A stretch of DNA of 64,000 nucleotides from Acetatifactor sp. (lineage in GTDB: Bacteria; Bacillota; Clostridia; Lachnospirales; Lachnospiraceae). Every line of letters starts with the position of its first letter. Within the stretch, counting starts at the first letter, position 1. The DNA is taken from the NCBI GenBank assembly GCA_024695935.1, contig JAILHH010000021.1, forward strand, positions 1-64,000, read 5' to 3'. Shown piece after piece: positions 26,234 through 34,625 of the stretch. The notes beneath the pieces are model-generated. The model made no database searches. It saw only the letters and a list, made by a program, of their open reading frames with translations, and was not told where the DNA came from. The translations under genes were made by a program, and so were the position numbers.

Positions 26234-27139
26234 AGGAATAGTGATTATTGAGAGTACAGTGCTGATGAAGACGCATTTTGCGGCCAATCCTTCGTCGGAG
26301 CTGTACTCTTTTGCATACAGTACGGAAGTGTTTGCAACAGGCATGAGGGCCATGATGAATGTAAACTCCGCCAGGTAATCATCTTTTATAAAGAGCATTA
26401 TAAGTCCCATATATATGGCAGGAAGCACGAGCCCTCTTAATAAGCAAAAGGAATATACTTTTACGTCGGTGAATACTTTTTTCAGATCCATATTTGCAAG
26501 GGTTGAGCCGATTATCAGCATGGCAAGGGGCGATGTGATATTTCCGATAAGTGTTATGGGGCTGTTTATCACTTCCGGGAATTTTATTCCGGAAAAATAT
26601 ATCAAAAGAGCCAAAAATGCGGAGAGTATTCCGGGGGACAAAAACAGCTTTGCGGTGAGTTTTACATCTTTGTTTGCATTACTGTTATCCCCTGCAACTA
26701 TCAGTATTCCGTAGGAGTATGCCATGAAGTTAAAGATCATATTGAATACCCCGGCATAGAGGATCGCACTTTCACCAAACAGGGCATTTATCAGGGGAAA
26801 GCCCATAAAGCCTACATTTCCGAATATTATCATAAACTGGTACAGACCTTTATTGCTCTTAAAAGGCAGGAACTTTACGATGATAAAAGCGATCAGAGGC
26901 AGGAGCAGATACATTACTACAGATATGAGTAAAAACTCTAAAACCGTCTTTTTATCTGTTGCGCTTTCTTTTGTGAGAACCGAGGCAAGGACCATGGCCG
27001 GCATGGTGCAGTGTATGATGAATTTCGTGAGGTATCCGTCAATGTGAGGACCCAGAATGTGGGTCTTATTCAGTAAATATCCGATGCCCATTATGATAAA
27101 CAGGATGAGCATTTGGTTGATTATAATTGATATATCCAT
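26198..27139 (-). CDS. AEC-family permease (auxin efflux carrier type)
   Basis: 313 residues with about ten membrane helices in two groups of five: IGYLLNKTHILGPHIDGYLT in the first half and NITSPLAMLIIGSTLANMDL in the second. The family exports organic acids or amino-acid-like compounds; the substrate is unknown. AGGAAGAAATAA precedes the ATG. The gene is alone on its strand and its 3' end overlaps queH by 36 bases. Confidence 0.88.
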   Translation of the reverse strand: MDISIIINQMLILFIIMGIGYLLNKTHILGPHIDGYLTKFIIHCTMPAMVLASVLTKESATDKKTVLEFLLISVVMYLLLPLIAFIIVKFLPFKSNKGLYQFMIIFGNVGFMGFPLINALFGESAILYAGVFNMIFNFMAYSYGILIVAGDNSNANKDVKLTAKLFLSPGILSAFLALLIYFSGIKFPEVINSPITLIGNITSPLAMLIIGSTLANMDLKKVFTDVKVYSFCLLRGLVLPAIYMGLIMLFIKDDYLAEFTFIMALMPVANTSVLYAKEYSSDEGLAAKCVFISTVLSIITIPLWAFIFQSVAL

Positions 27140-27338
27140 AGTTTATTTCTTCCTTTTTATAAAATCCAATAGAGTATACCACAATTTTGCCGCTGAGAGA
27201 AATCCCTGTTTTTTAGGATTTACCTTTTTTGTCCGTGCTTGTCCTTGCGAAATAAAGGTTTTTAAGCTATATTAATTATTAATGGTTTAAATTAACTATT
27301 TTTAAGTTGATCCTGTGTCAGGAAAGGAACGTTGATTT

Positions 27339-29117
27339 ATGAAAAAAATGTTGGATTTGCTCTCAGAGGAGATGGAAAAGGCCTTTGAGGCAGCAGGCTA
27401 TGAAAAGGATCTGGGAAGGGTTTCGGTGTCTAACCGCCCCGACCTTTGTGAATATCAGTGTAACGGAGCAATGGCAGGCGCAAAGAGATACAAGAAAGCC
27501 CCCATTATGATCGCAAACGAGGTGGCTGAAAAGCTTGCAGGCAGCAGGATCTTTAAAGAGGCTCTTGCAGTCGCTCCCGGATTTTTGAATTTAAAGCTTT
27601 CAGAGGAATTTCTTTTTGAATATGTAAAGGAAATGCAGAAGGCTCCCAAATATGGTATTGAACTTGATAAACAGGAAAAGATCATCATCGATTACGGCGG
27701 ACCCAATGTGGCAAAGGCTCTTCATGTAGGCCATTTGCGCTCAGCTGTCATCGGAGAGAGCGTAAAGAGAATATCAAGATATGTTGGTCATGACATCACA
27801 GGCGATATTCATCTTGGAGACTGGGGACAGCCTATGGGACTTGTAATACAAGAGTTAAAGGAGCGCCGGCCCGAGCTTCCTTATTTCGATGAAAGTTATA
27901 CAGGTGAGTATCCTGCAGAGGCTCCCTTTACCGTGGCTGACCTTGAGGAGATATATCCCACAGCTTCTGCTAAGAGCAAAGCCGATGAGGATTTTAAGGC
28001 CCGCGCCATGGAGGCGACTTTTAAACTTCAGTCCGGCGTGAGAGGTTATCGTGCTCTCTGGGAAAAGATCATTGATGTATCTGTTTCCGATCTGAAGAGA
28101 AATTATGACAATCTGAATGTTCACTTTGAACTTTGGAACGGCGAGAGTTCAGTGCATGAGCTCATCCCCGGAATGATACAGCAGATGAAGGACGGAGGAT
28201 TTGCATATCTGAGCGAAGGCGCTCTTGTTGTTGACGTTAAAGAGGAGACCGACACAAAGGAAGTGCCTCCATGTATGCTGTTAAAGTCTGACGGTGCGGC
28301 AAAGTATGACACCACAGACCTTGCAACGATCTTAGACAGAACAAACAAATATCATCCTGACAAGATCATATATCTTACTGACAAGCGTCAGGAGCTCTAT
28401 TTTACACAGATCTTCAGATGTGCAAAGAAGACGGGTATTGTTGATCCCGATACAAAGCTGATCCATATTGGTTTTGGTACCATGAACGGAAAAGACGGAA
28501 AGCCCTTCAAGACCCGTGACGGCGGTGTAATGCGCCTCGAGTATCTGATCAAGGAAATCAATGATGAGATGCTCAAAAAGATCAGAGATAATGCCGCAGA
28601 GAAAGGTTATGACATCGACGAGAAGGAAGCTGCCGAAACTGCAAAGACTGTAGGAATGGCTGCCATCAAGTACGGCGATCTGTCAAACCAGCCTGCAAAG
28701 GATTATATTTTTGATATCGATAGATTCACATCCTTTGAGGGAGATACAGGCCCTTATATTCTCTATACAATTGTCCGCATCAAGTCGATCCTTAACAAGT
28801 ACATTGAGCAGGGCGGTAAAGTAGAGAATACAGAGCTCATGTGCCCCGCTAATGATTCCGAAAAAGAATTGTTAAAGCTTCTTGCCGGATTCAATGCAAT
28901 GATGCTTCAGGCAGGCGAGGAACTTGCGCCTAACAAAGTATGCGCATATATCTATGACCTTGCCAATGCCTTTAACCATTTCTATCATGAGACAAAGATC
29001 CTCTCAGAGGAAGATGATAAGAGAAAAGCAGGACTTATTGCACTGCTTGATCTGACAAAGAGCATTTTCGAGACCTGTATCGATGTACTTGGTTTTGAAG
29101 CTCCCGACAGAATGTAA
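27339..29117 (+). CDS. argS: Arginyl-tRNA synthetase
   Basis: 592 residues, standard length. Class I enzyme charging tRNA-Arg. The N-terminal additional domain for D-loop recognition covers residues 1-105. The HIGH motif is HVGH at about 129 (DYGGPNVAKALHVGHLRSAV). As in many ArgRS the KMSKS loop is non-canonical (MNGKDGKPFKTRDGG). The C-terminal DALR helical anticodon domain is present. AGGAAAGGAACG precedes the ATG. No T-box is visible in the upstream 200 bases. A strong terminator follows. Confidence 0.97.
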   Translation: MKKMLDLLSEEMEKAFEAAGYEKDLGRVSVSNRPDLCEYQCNGAMAGAKRYKKAPIMIANEVAEKLAGSRIFKEALAVAPGFLNLKLSEEFLFEYVKEMQKAPKYGIELDKQEKIIIDYGGPNVAKALHVGHLRSAVIGESVKRISRYVGHDITGDIHLGDWGQPMGLVIQELKERRPELPYFDESYTGEYPAEAPFTVADLEEIYPTASAKSKADEDFKARAMEATFKLQSGVRGYRALWEKIIDVSVSDLKRNYDNLNVHFELWNGESSVHELIPGMIQQMKDGGFAYLSEGALVVDVKEETDTKEVPPCMLLKSDGAAKYDTTDLATILDRTNKYHPDKIIYLTDKRQELYFTQIFRCAKKTGIVDPDTKLIHIGFGTMNGKDGKPFKTRDGGVMRLEYLIKEINDEMLKKIRDNAAEKGYDIDEKEAAETAKTVGMAAIKYGDLSNQPAKDYIFDIDRFTSFEGDTGPYILYTIVRIKSILNKYIEQGGKVENTELMCPANDSEKELLKLLAGFNAMMLQAGEELAPNKVCAYIYDLANAFNHFYHETKILSEEDDKRKAGLIALLDLTKSIFETCIDVLGFEAPDRM

Positions 29118-29124
29118 TATCTTT

Positions 29125-29152
29125 AACCGGGCGTTTGAGCGCCCGGTTTTAT
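29125..29152 (+). terminator. argS terminator
   Basis: CCGGGCG (29127-29133) pairs perfectly with CGCCCGG (29140-29146), followed by TTTTATTTTT. Confidence 0.9.
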
Positions 29153-29296
29153 TTTTGAGAATGGCCTGTGAGGCATCTTTTGCTTATGCAGCGTGCAGGG
29201 AAATCAGGCTTTTTATTTTTCTAAAAAATGTTGTTGACAAACATTTTACCCCATTGTATACTAATCAAGTCGGTTGTGAGAACAGCCCGTCAGAAC

Positions 29297-29369
29297 GGGG
29301 TCTTAGCTCAGCTGGGAGAGCATCTGCCTTACAAGCAGAGGGTCATAGGTTCGAGCCCTATAGGCCCCA
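29297..29369 (+). tRNA. tRNA-Val (anticodon TAC)
   Basis: A 73-base cloverleaf. Acceptor GGGGTCT/AGGCCCC with discriminator A, D arm CTCAGCTGGGAGAG, anticodon loop CTTACAA, T loop GTTCGAG. CCA is not encoded. It is followed 22 bases later by tRNA-Met, and a TTGACA-containing upstream stretch (about 29234) may hold the promoter. Confidence 0.93.
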
Positions 29370-29391
29370 TTCATTAAACTAAATACATTAT

Positions 29392-29465
29392 GGCGAGATA
29401 GCTCAGTTGGCTAGAGCATACGGTTCATACCCGTAGTGTCGAGGGTTCGAATCCCCCTCTCGCTA
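29392..29465 (+). tRNA. tRNA-Met (anticodon CAT)
   Basis: A 74-base cloverleaf. Acceptor GGCGAGA/TCTCGCT with one G-U pair and discriminator A, D arm CTCAGTTGGCTAGAG, CAT at 29426-29428, T loop GTTCGAA. It lacks the three G-C pairs at the base of the anticodon stem, so it is the elongator type. CCA is not encoded. Its 3' end is part of a 74-bp direct repeat. Confidence 0.9.
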
Positions 29466-29519
29466 CTAAAAAAGAGTCCGAAGGGCTCTTTTTTTGTTTG
29501 CGAAGAGGGAGGAAGAGAA
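29446..29519 (+). repeat. 74-bp direct repeat, copy 1 (tRNA-Met 3' end plus terminator)
   Basis: This copy starts in the T arm of tRNA-Met (TTCGAATCCCC), includes the acceptor 3' strand and the terminator, and ends ...GAGGGAGGAAGAGAA. An identical 74-base copy occurs at 29602-29675. A repeat that includes a tRNA 3' end is the usual mark of site-specific integration or of tRNA-unit duplication. Confidence 0.9.
29468..29495 (+). terminator. Terminator of the tRNA-Val/tRNA-Met unit
   Basis: AAGAG-T-CC, loop GAA, GG-G-CTCTT, followed by a T run to 29495. A second identical copy lies in the duplicate repeat 156 bases further on. Confidence 0.85.
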
Positions 29520-29601
29520 CCCGAAGACACTACGGGAGTAGTGGAGAGGTTGCAGGCGTCCGGTGGACGCCGGTTTGCAACGACCGGAGCGAAGCGAAGA
29601 A
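29520..29601. repeat. 82-bp palindrome-rich spacer between the tRNA-end repeats
   Basis: It contains CACTAC-GGGA-GTAGTG (about 29528-29543) and GGCGTCC-GGT-GGACGCC, nested in a longer GGTTGCA/TGCAACGACC dyad, then GAGCGAAGCGAAGAA. The style is the same as the GC-rich element at 21650-21800 (shared GCGAAGCG and GACCGG words). No coding frame is convincing. Confidence 0.6.
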
Positions 29602-29675
29602 TTCGAATCCCCCTCTCGCTACTAAAAAAGAGTCCGAAGGGCTCTTTTTTTGTTTGCGAAGAGGGAGGAAGAGAA
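29602..29675 (+). repeat. 74-bp direct repeat, copy 2 (detached tRNA-Met 3' end plus terminator)
   Basis: Identical to 29446-29519 but without the 5' part of a tRNA, so it cannot make a tRNA. It marks the far side of a duplication or integration next to tRNA-Met. Confidence 0.9.
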
Positions 29676-29737
29676 GCCGAAATCGCCTTTATTCCCAAAC
29701 GCCAAACAAGCAGCTCAAACACTGGAAAAACTGTGTT

Positions 29738-30115
29738 TACTGTAAAATGAGCAATACCATGGAAAATTACAGTAGATTGGGCCTTTGAGACATCATGAAA
29801 AAGCCTTAAATACTGTAAAAAATGGTGTATAGCCCAAAAATTACAGTAAATCGGGCCTTTGAGAAGGCGTGGAAAAAGCCTTAAATACTGTAAAAAATGG
29901 TGCATAGCCAAAAATTACAGTAAATTGGGCCTTTAAGAAGGCATAAAAAAGGCCTTAAATACTGTAAAAAATGAAGTATAGCCCCAAAATTACAGTAAAT
30001 CAGGCCTTTGAGAAGGCGTGGAAAAAGCCTTAGATACTGTAAAAAAAAGGTTATAGTCCCAAATTACAGTAATCAGCCAGTGATCAAGCTTTTGAGAATG
30101 TTTTGAATTACAGTC
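29738..30115. repeat. Tandem hairpin array 1 (TTACAGTA...TACTGTAA)
   Basis: Four complete dyads, each TTACAGTA...TACTGTAA, lie at 29767-29818, 29841-29893, 29915-29967 and 29990-30042: outer length 52-53 bp, pitch 74-75 bp. Half sites flank them at 29738 (TACTGTAA), 30064 (TTACAGTA) and 30108 (TTACAGTC). Inside each dyad a second stem can form from GGGCCTTT and AAAAGCC. The 21-22 bp between dyads read like AATGGTGTATAGCCC. There is no coding frame. The same core forms a second array at 46327-46655. The remainder of 29676-30412 shows only AT-rich DNA and one terminator. Confidence 0.9.
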
Positions 30116-30224
30116 ATGGACAGCATCCGGGCCATATTCCGTGGTTATTCACGGCGCATGCAAGAAAAACCTACTGACAAAGTAGTGTCTATTTATTGAT
30201 ATCAATTTAAAACAGAAAGAGTCA

Positions 30225-30247
30225 CGCCTTCCGCAGGCGGATTTTTT
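30225..30247 (+). terminator. Possible terminator downstream of hairpin array 1
   Basis: CGCCT (30225-30229) pairs with AGGCG (30235-30239), followed by GATTTTTT. No gene ends nearby on this strand, so if active it would terminate a transcript crossing the array. Confidence 0.45.
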
Positions 30248-30412
30248 GCCAAAAGAGTCTGAATATATACAACAAATCAATAGTTTTTTTTGAAAATATG
30301 TGTTATCATATAAACGATAGATTTTTATTATTGCTTTAGGTTGTACATTTTTACGGATTGCTTATACCGGAAGATGAATTTTCGGATATGACTTACTTGC
30401 CGGGGGGAGAAT

Positions 30413-33400
30413 ATGCACAAGTTGGATGCAGTAAAGTTAGATATCTTTTTTAAATCTTTTATCTCTGTTTATTATGTTGATCTTAGAGATTATTCCTTTG
30501 AAATAATACATGCTGCGGGAGATGTAGCTGAGCGCTATAAAGAGTTTGACGATTACAGAAAAGCCCTGAACTATTATATAGACAATCGCGTGTTCATAGC
30601 TGATCAGGAGGGCTTGCGACAGCTTTTACGCCCCTCTGCCATCAGAAAATTCTTGAGGTCTAACGTTTCTTATATATATGCCTTCAGAACTGTCACAGGC
30701 AATATCAGACAATTATACGAAGTTCAGCTTTTAAAGGGCATGGATGATGATCATGTGGCCATAGGATTTTGCCGGGTCAACAACAGTGTCCTCAAACGTA
30801 ACGAGAGAGAGCAGGAGCACAAGATCGTCGAAGGCTTCATGGCTGACTATGACTCAGTTATGTGGGTAAATGTTAAAAAATCAAAGATTTATCCATATAA
30901 ACTTTCCAATTCCTACAGCATAAAAGAAGAAGAACTACATGGAAACATGAAGGCTCATGGCTATGATGAGATCTTCAGCTATTACATTGCAAGAACTGTT
31001 ATCGATGAGGATAAGGAGATGGTCCACAAGGCAGTGGATCTAAAGAACCTTACGAGAGAATTGAAAAATGCGCCTGACTTTTCGATCACCTACAGAGTTA
31101 ATATTGGAGGCAAGACAAAATACCGCGAAATGGTGGCAAGACGTCTCGGGGAAGGCGATAAATTCGAGGAAATACTCATCGGCTTTGAAGATAAGAGCGA
31201 TGCATACCTGTACTCCCTGGCAGAGAAAAAACTGTCGGAGACAAATGATTGGGTATTTACAGTGGATGCCACCACAGGCAGTTATAATACGCTTCTGTTG
31301 ACGGACGAATTTCCAAAAGATACACCGATGCACGGAACATATGAGGAAGCCATCGAGGTATGCTTTGGGAATATCGATCCAAAATATGAGGTTTCCCTCT
31401 TTGCGATAAAAGACGTGGATTCTCTGAAAAAATACATGGGCGACGAGGAAGTCCGCGAGTTCACCTACAGGACTTTAAACGGTGAATCCAAGTGGTGGAG
31501 ATGCTCGATACATGTTATCTCAAGGGAGAATGAAGAGATAGCAAACCTTGTTATCGCCATCAGCCTCCATGACAGGGGAAGCAGTGTATACCTTGAAAAC
31601 CAGGACAACTTCCAGGAGGCGCTGGCAGTAACCGCATCCCTCTCATCAGACTTTGAGATGGTCTGCTACATAGACCAGAACACGGATGAGGTCACACTCT
31701 TTAAGATCAATGATTCCTTAAAGGAAATAGTGGACCATATAAGCCCTGATTTAAATGGTGTCGACAGGTTCAGGGCGTTTCTGAATCTCCTCATATATCC
31801 TGAGGACAGAGAGTATTTCAATATTGAATTCAACAAGATCATGACTAATTCGGTGACCGGTTTAAAGGCAGCGGACTATTTTGAGTGCAGGGTCATAATC
31901 AGAGGATATATCCTTCATTATCAGATAAAGATCGCCAGCAATGACCTGGGTGTTGTGGTCGGTATGCGAAGCGTGGAAGAAAAGTATCAGGAACTTTTAA
32001 ATCACGAAAAGACCGATGAGATCCTGGAGGTTTTGTCAGCGGAATATACCGCGATCTACCGTCTGGATGTGCAGAATTCCAAGTTCGAGATAGTAAAACA
32101 GAATTCAAATGTAAAAAATGTGGTGGGCATTATTGTGGATTCGATTTTTGAATACAAGGCTGCCATGCGAAAATATATTTATAATTTTGTCCATCCCGAC
32201 GACAGGCAGATGATGCTTGACAACGTGTCGGAGCTTGAGACGAAATTAAGGCGCCAGAAGGGCTTCTCCGTTTCCTTCAGGAGAAATTATAACGGAACCT
32301 TTGTATATTGTGAGATGTATTGTGTAAAGATCGACGATGTGGGCGTGGCTCCGTCCACAGTCATCGTGGCCTTTTCGGAAAAGGATGCGGAATACAGGCT
32401 GGCTCTTGACCAGGAGCAGGCTCTCCGTGAATCCATTACCGCTCTTTACAATGACCAGAACGTAACCGTCACAATGGTTAAGCTTCTTAAGATCCTCACA
32501 AAATATCACAAGGCTGAGAGAGCCTATGTGTATGAATTAAACCGTGAAAAGACGTTCCTGACGGCAACGTACATATACAGGGATACGGAATTCGGTCAGG
32601 AAAAACCCACGCCCGTAAATCTCCCTGCAGAGTTTGGAGCCATGGTATTTGATTCCGAGAATCAAAAGGGAATACTCAGCACTTCCATCACTGAGGAGGT
32701 GGGAAGAGGATCCTTTGCTTACAGCTTTTTGACTCTGCTCGGGACTCAGTCCATAATGGCAGCCCCCATTTTGGAAAATGATAAAGTGGTTGGTTTTGTC
32801 GGGATCGAAAATCCCAGGGAAGCAAATCATGACGTGATGATCCTCAGGGCCATCACGGCTCTTTGCTACAGTGAGATCTTAAGGCGCCAGCAGTCCGATG
32901 AGGACAGGATCATCCTGGACAGGGTTACCGAGAATTTCATGGCTATATATTATGTAAATCTCGAAACCGATTATGTTCACAATTATACACTTGCGGAAAA
33001 ATATAAAAACAAATTCAGGATCATCGCAAGCTACAAGGAGCTCATAAACTTCTTTATTGAAAAAAATGTCAGCGAGAGTGACAGGGAGCGGCTTTATCAC
33101 ATGACGGAAGTCGGTTTCCTGGAAAAAGAATTCGAAAATAAAAACAGCGTAAATATCAACTTCAGCAGTTTTGAGGGAGATGACGAAAGCCAACTGGAGA
33201 TCCAGTTTATCAAGGCAAATGACGAAGGTACCACGGCTGTAATGTGTTTTGTGGACAATACCGAGGTCGTAAAAAGAGAGCGTGAGATCCAACAGGAGCT
33301 CTCAAGAGCAAAGGATCTGGCCGAGGCAGCCAGCCGTGCAAAGAGTGATTTCCTCTCACATATGAGTCATGACATCCGAACTCCCATTAACGGCGTAATC

Positions 33401-34462
33401 GGTATGACGGAGATCGCCAAAAAACATCTGGACAACACTGAGAGGATTGAGGACTGCCTGAACAAGATCGACACGGCATCCCATCACCTTGCCAGCCTGA
33501 TAAATGATGTTTTGGACATGACCAGGATCGAGAACGGAAAGACAAAGATCAACAACGAGCCCGTCAATATGGAAATGTTCCTGGATGACTGTATTTCCAT
33601 CATTCAGAGCCAGGCAGGTTCAAAGCAGTTAAAGATCGTAAAAGGTTACTCATCCTTCACCCACAAAAATGTCTTGGCGGATGAACTTCACTTCAGACAG
33701 ATCATAATAAATATCCTGGGAAATGCGGTCAAGTTTACGCCTGACGGAGGCACCATCACCATCAGGGCCAATGACAGTGAATACGGTGTGGATCATGTAA
33801 AATATCATATAGAAGTACAGGATACGGGAATCGGTATGAGCCCGGAGTTCCTCGGACATATCTGGGAGGCTTTCTCCCAGGAGAGCGAAGCCGCCAGAAC
33901 CGAGTATAAGGGAACGGGACTTGGTATGACTATCACAAAACAGCTGGTGGAGCTCATGGGCGGCAAGATAAACGTGGAGAGTGCCCTCGGAAACGGAACG
34001 ACTTTTTATGTGGATGTGGTATTTGATATCAACATGGAGGCGGAAGGTGCGACCGAGGAAATAACTGAAGCGTCCATTGACGGCATCAGGATTTTGCTTG
34101 TGGAAGACAACATATTAAACAGAGAGATAGCAGAGGAACTTTTGACCGACGAAGGCGCTGTGGTTGAATGCGCTGAAAACGGCCAGATCGCCGTGGAAAT
34201 GTTTAACGCTTCCGAGATCGGTCACTTCCAGGCAATACTTATGGACATCATGATGCCTGTGATGAACGGTCTGGATTCCACAACGGCAATACGTGCTCTT
34301 GACAGGGAGGATGCCGCAACTGTGCCCATTATCGCCATGACCGCCAACGCCTTTGATGAGGATGTGCACAAGTCAAAGGAAGTCGGCATGAATGCCCACC
34401 TGTCAAAGCCTATCAAGGTTGGGGAACTCATTGAGACTCTCTCCAGATTTATGAAGAAATAA
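30413..34462 (+). CDS. Hybrid sensor histidine kinase/response regulator with multiple PAS-like domains and GAF
   Basis: 1349 residues. Residues 1 to about 650 hold repeated PAS-like units (each around the pattern FKSFISVYYVDLRDYSFEII). A GAF domain spans about 665-825, another PAS-like unit about 830-950, then a coiled-coil linker. HisKA has phospho-acceptor His986 in SHMSHDIRTPINGVIG. HATPase_c follows with VQDTGIGM and GTGLGMTI. A C-terminal receiver has phospho-acceptor Asp1278 in LMDIMMPVMNG and switch Lys in LSKPIK. No membrane helix is seen, so it senses a cytoplasmic signal. No output partner is adjacent. GGGGGGAG precedes the ATG. Confidence 0.92.
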   Translation: MHKLDAVKLDIFFKSFISVYYVDLRDYSFEIIHAAGDVAERYKEFDDYRKALNYYIDNRVFIADQEGLRQLLRPSAIRKFLRSNVSYIYAFRTVTGNIRQLYEVQLLKGMDDDHVAIGFCRVNNSVLKRNEREQEHKIVEGFMADYDSVMWVNVKKSKIYPYKLSNSYSIKEEELHGNMKAHGYDEIFSYYIARTVIDEDKEMVHKAVDLKNLTRELKNAPDFSITYRVNIGGKTKYREMVARRLGEGDKFEEILIGFEDKSDAYLYSLAEKKLSETNDWVFTVDATTGSYNTLLLTDEFPKDTPMHGTYEEAIEVCFGNIDPKYEVSLFAIKDVDSLKKYMGDEEVREFTYRTLNGESKWWRCSIHVISRENEEIANLVIAISLHDRGSSVYLENQDNFQEALAVTASLSSDFEMVCYIDQNTDEVTLFKINDSLKEIVDHISPDLNGVDRFRAFLNLLIYPEDREYFNIEFNKIMTNSVTGLKAADYFECRVIIRGYILHYQIKIASNDLGVVVGMRSVEEKYQELLNHEKTDEILEVLSAEYTAIYRLDVQNSKFEIVKQNSNVKNVVGIIVDSIFEYKAAMRKYIYNFVHPDDRQMMLDNVSELETKLRRQKGFSVSFRRNYNGTFVYCEMYCVKIDDVGVAPSTVIVAFSEKDAEYRLALDQEQALRESITALYNDQNVTVTMVKLLKILTKYHKAERAYVYELNREKTFLTATYIYRDTEFGQEKPTPVNLPAEFGAMVFDSENQKGILSTSITEEVGRGSFAYSFLTLLGTQSIMAAPILENDKVVGFVGIENPREANHDVMILRAITALCYSEILRRQQSDEDRIILDRVTENFMAIYYVNLETDYVHNYTLAEKYKNKFRIIASYKELINFFIEKNVSESDRERLYHMTEVGFLEKEFENKNSVNINFSSFEGDDESQLEIQFIKANDEGTTAVMCFVDNTEVVKREREIQQELSRAKDLAEAASRAKSDFLSHMSHDIRTPINGVIGMTEIAKKHLDNTERIEDCLNKIDTASHHLASLINDVLDMTRIENGKTKINNEPVNMEMFLDDCISIIQSQAGSKQLKIVKGYSSFTHKNVLADELHFRQIIINILGNAVKFTPDGGTITIRANDSEYGVDHVKYHIEVQDTGIGMSPEFLGHIWEAFSQESEAARTEYKGTGLGMTITKQLVELMGGKINVESALGNGTTFYVDVVFDINMEAEGATEEITEASIDGIRILLVEDNILNREIAEELLTDEGAVVECAENGQIAVEMFNASEIGHFQAILMDIMMPVMNGLDSTTAIRALDREDAATVPIIAMTANAFDEDVHKSKEVGMNAHLSKPIKVGELIETLSRFMKK

Positions 34463-34492
34463 CGGGTTGATATACACCGTATAAAAAAACAC

Positions 34493-34521
34493 TTGTGTTT
34501 AAAATGTTTGCATGTTATACT
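34493..34521 (+). promoter_or_regulatory. Promoter of the DEAD-box helicase
   Basis: TTGTGT (34493-34498), 17 bases, TATACT (34516-34521). It leaves a leader of about 98 bases. Confidence 0.65.
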
Positions 34522-34540
34522 ACGCAAGTATTTATGGGTT

Positions 34541-34574
34541 ACAAAGGGCACTCCGATACAGGGGTGTCCTTTGT
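34541..34574 (+). promoter_or_regulatory. Strong hairpin in the DEAD-box helicase leader
   Basis: ACAAAGGGCACTCC pairs with GGGGTGTCCTTTGT around a 6-base loop, with three mismatched or wobble positions. There is no T run directly after, so it is not a plain terminator. Its place in the leader of an RNA helicase suggests temperature- or self-dependent control of expression (inference). Confidence 0.5.
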
Positions 34575-34625
34575 TCGCGTATATTTATATTGTTTTGTTT
34601 TGATTCATTTAGTGAAAGGAAAATA

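Noticed and set aside
27140..27338. T-box leader for argS
   Set aside because: No TGGAACCGCG-type sequence and no terminator/antiterminator pair before the start.
29411..29911. A 166-codon minus-strand frame and plus-strand frames of about 100 codons across the tRNA-Met repeats
   Set aside because: They are produced by the duplicated tRNA end, terminator and hairpin repeats, contain duplicated segments out of biological context and lack ribosome binding sites.
29738..30115. CRISPR array
   Set aside because: The whole 74-bp unit is similar from copy to copy, arms are palindromic across 53 bp and the gaps are also similar, so there are no unique spacers.
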